DNA of 6,289 nucleotides from Caldifarciminota bacterium (lineage in GTDB: Bacteria > Hydrothermota > Hydrothermia > B15-G9 > WFZT01): positions 1 to 6,289 of the forward strand of contig JALXCE010000159.1 in the NCBI GenBank assembly GCA_026991055.1, given 5' to 3'. The notes beneath the pieces are model-generated. The model did no database searches. It saw only the letters and a list, made by a program, of their open reading frames with translations, and was not told the origin of the DNA. Below, piece after piece: positions 5,540 to 6,289 of this stretch (its first letter is position 1; the number at the start of each line of letters is the position of its first letter). The translations under genes and the position numbers were made by a program.

Positions 5540-6241
5540 ATGAAGACTTTTAGGGAGCTTTATTATGCCCTGCCGAGGTTGAGAGAGCTGGCTTTTTCGG
5601 GTCCCCCGCTCCAGAGATGGCGAGAAAAATCCGTTAAAAGCATTTTCCACATACTTAAAAATTCAGGGATAAAAAAGGGAACACTGCTCGAGGTGGGTTG
5701 TGGAGCAGGATTTCTCGCAAGAAAGTTAGGCGTTCACTTCCCATCATTAAATACCCTCGCCATCGATATTTCCCCTGAACTTATTAACTGGGCCAAAAGG
5801 AGAAAAAATCCCCCCAACGTTAATTTCATGGTTCAGGATTTCTTAAATTTCCAGGGAGAATTTGATGTTGTAATATCAATGGAAGTCATGCCGGTTATAG
5901 GTGGACTTGGTGATAAATTCCTTGATCAGTTTGCAAAAGTTACCAAACCCGGTGGACTACTCATTTTGACCCATTTACGACCCAATCTTTACACGAGACT
6001 TTACAGAAAGTTCTGGAAAACATTTAAAATCGGGGAAATCGTGGGTGAGCATCCAGAGGAATTTTTGAAAAAAGTTGAGAAGCGGGGTTTTTCAGGTTAC
6101 TATTATTCACTTGACTATCTGGAGGGAAAGTATATGGTGGTAATGCGGAGGGGTGGCCGAGTGGATGAAGGCGCGCGATTCGAAATCGCGTATCCCCGTA
6201 AAAGGGGGTCGTGGGTTCGAATCCCACCCCCTCCGCCATAA
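5540..6241 (+). CDS. Class I SAM-dependent methyltransferase whose frame runs through a tRNA gene
   Basis: The frame encodes 233 residues, of which about 1-202 precede the tRNA. The SAM-binding fold is clear: LLEVGCGAGFLA (49-60, motif I), LAIDISPELINWAKRR (73-88, acidic Asp76 of the second strand), FMVQDFLNF (96-104), FDVVISMEV (108-116) and KPGGLLILTH (136-145). The N-terminal 45 residues form a basic, mixed leader. Nothing indicates the acceptor, so it could modify a small molecule, protein or nucleic acid. The frame has no stop before the tRNA-Ser gene at 6147. It reads right through it, adding about 31 residues that end in a poly-Pro tail encoded by the T arm and acceptor, and stops at TAA 6239-6241. 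The domain looks complete by about residue 200, so the tail is probably non-functional or the normal stop was lost. ATG 5540 has no ribosome site. Confidence 0.78.
   Translation: MKTFRELYYALPRLRELAFSGPPLQRWREKSVKSIFHILKNSGIKKGTLLEVGCGAGFLARKLGVHFPSLNTLAIDISPELINWAKRRKNPPNVNFMVQDFLNFQGEFDVVISMEVMPVIGGLGDKFLDQFAKVTKPGGLLILTHLRPNLYTRLYRKFWKTFKIGEIVGEHPEEFLKKVEKRGFSGYYYSLDYLEGKYMVVMRRGGRVDEGARFEIAYPRKRGSWVRIPPPPP
6111..6138 (+). promoter_or_regulatory. Possible tRNA promoter inside the end of the methyltransferase gene
   Basis: TTGACT (6111-6116, one mismatch to the -35 consensus) is followed after 16 nt by TATGGT (6133-6138, two mismatches to the -10). Initiation would be expected a base or two before the mature tRNA 5' end at 6147. 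The -10 is weak and the leader would be very short, so co-transcription from upstream is equally possible. Confidence 0.28.
6147..6238 (+). tRNA. tRNA-Ser(CGA)
   Basis: A complete 92-nt class II tRNA including an encoded CCA. The acceptor stem pairs GGAGGGG (6147-6153) with CCCCTCC (6228-6234), followed by discriminator G (6235) and CCA (6236-6238). The D arm has the GCC/GGC stem. The anticodon stem is CGCGA/TCGCG (6174-6178 with 6186-6190) around loop TTCGAAA, giving anticodon CGA (6181-6183), which reads the serine codon UCG. A long variable arm pairs CCCC with GGGG around 6194-6208. The T arm is GTGGG-TTCGAAT-CCCAC (6211-6227). Long variable arm, discriminator G and the CGA anticodon all agree with serine. 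The gene overlaps the 3' end of the methyltransferase frame and is followed almost directly by another gene. Confidence 0.97.
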
Positions 6242-6246
6242 TTAAC

Positions 6247-6253
6247 AAAGGAG
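6247..6253 (+). promoter_or_regulatory. Ribosome binding site for the CDS starting at 6261
   Basis: AAAGGAG, identical to the site before the aminotransferase, lies 7 nt ahead of ATG 6261 and 8 nt after the tRNA CCA. It supports 6261 as a genuine start although only a few codons are visible. Confidence 0.65.
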
Positions 6254-6260
6254 TCGCAGG

Positions 6261-6289
6261 ATGAATGAGGTTATCGAAAAACTCAAGGT
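6261..6289 (+). CDS. Start of an unidentified CDS (cut by the window end)
   Basis: Nine full codons are visible, reading MNEVIEKLK, preceded by a good AAAGGAG site. The fragment is too short to identify. It begins 22 nt after the tRNA-Ser with no terminator or separate promoter between, so it is probably transcribed through the tRNA and released by tRNA 3' processing. Confidence 0.6.

Noticed and set aside
6024..6248. Minus-strand frame of 74 codons containing AEGVGFEPTT
   Set aside because: This is the familiar spurious translation of the antisense strand of a tRNA gene (T arm and acceptor of tRNA-Ser); it is not a protein gene.

Overview
The window looks like bacterial chromosome of moderate GC content. 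Evidence for a bacterium: Shine-Dalgarno sites (AAAGGAG, GGAGG, GAGGTGA), tightly packed co-directional genes, a type II (bacterial) prenyl synthase, and a tRNA-Ser with an encoded CCA. The first gene, a C-terminal fragment resembling the DUF5683 membrane proteins of diderm bacteria, hints at an FCB-group or candidate-phylum organism. That placement is an inference and is not secure.

Layout. Bases 1-3636 (+) form one compact operon with gaps of 1, 3, 4 and 13 nt: a 5'-truncated DUF5683-like membrane protein, a farnesyl-diphosphate-synthase-type prenyltransferase, a divergent PAP2 (DUF212/YuiD) membrane protein with a TTG start, an M50 site-2-protease-type metalloprotease, and a class I/II PLP aminotransferase. 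The first four genes suggest isoprenoid and envelope work; the aminotransferase is probably amino-acid metabolism.

Bases 3633-5402 (-) hold a convergent, visibly AT-richer two-gene cassette. It has a RecF/OLD-like AAA ATPase (complete Walker A, signature, Walker B and H-loop) followed by a small TOPRIM-like protein. The two frames are collinear and separated only by tandem in-frame stops (TGA TAG) directly before the second ATG. This ATPase plus TOPRIM architecture resembles OLD, PARIS and related defence modules and is the best candidate here for an under-described system. The cassette's last stop codon overlaps the stop of the convergent aminotransferase. A good sigma70-type promoter and GGAGG site lie upstream of the ATPase.

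Bases 5403-5539 are a divergent promoter region. Bases 5540-6241 (+) encode a class I SAM methyltransferase whose frame has no stop before running through a complete tRNA-Ser(CGA) gene (6147-6238). The tRNA is followed 22 nt later by the start of another CDS (6261 onward), cut by the window end. The cassette and methyltransferase thus lie between a housekeeping operon and a tRNA gene, a typical site for accessory DNA, although no attachment repeat or integrase is visible.
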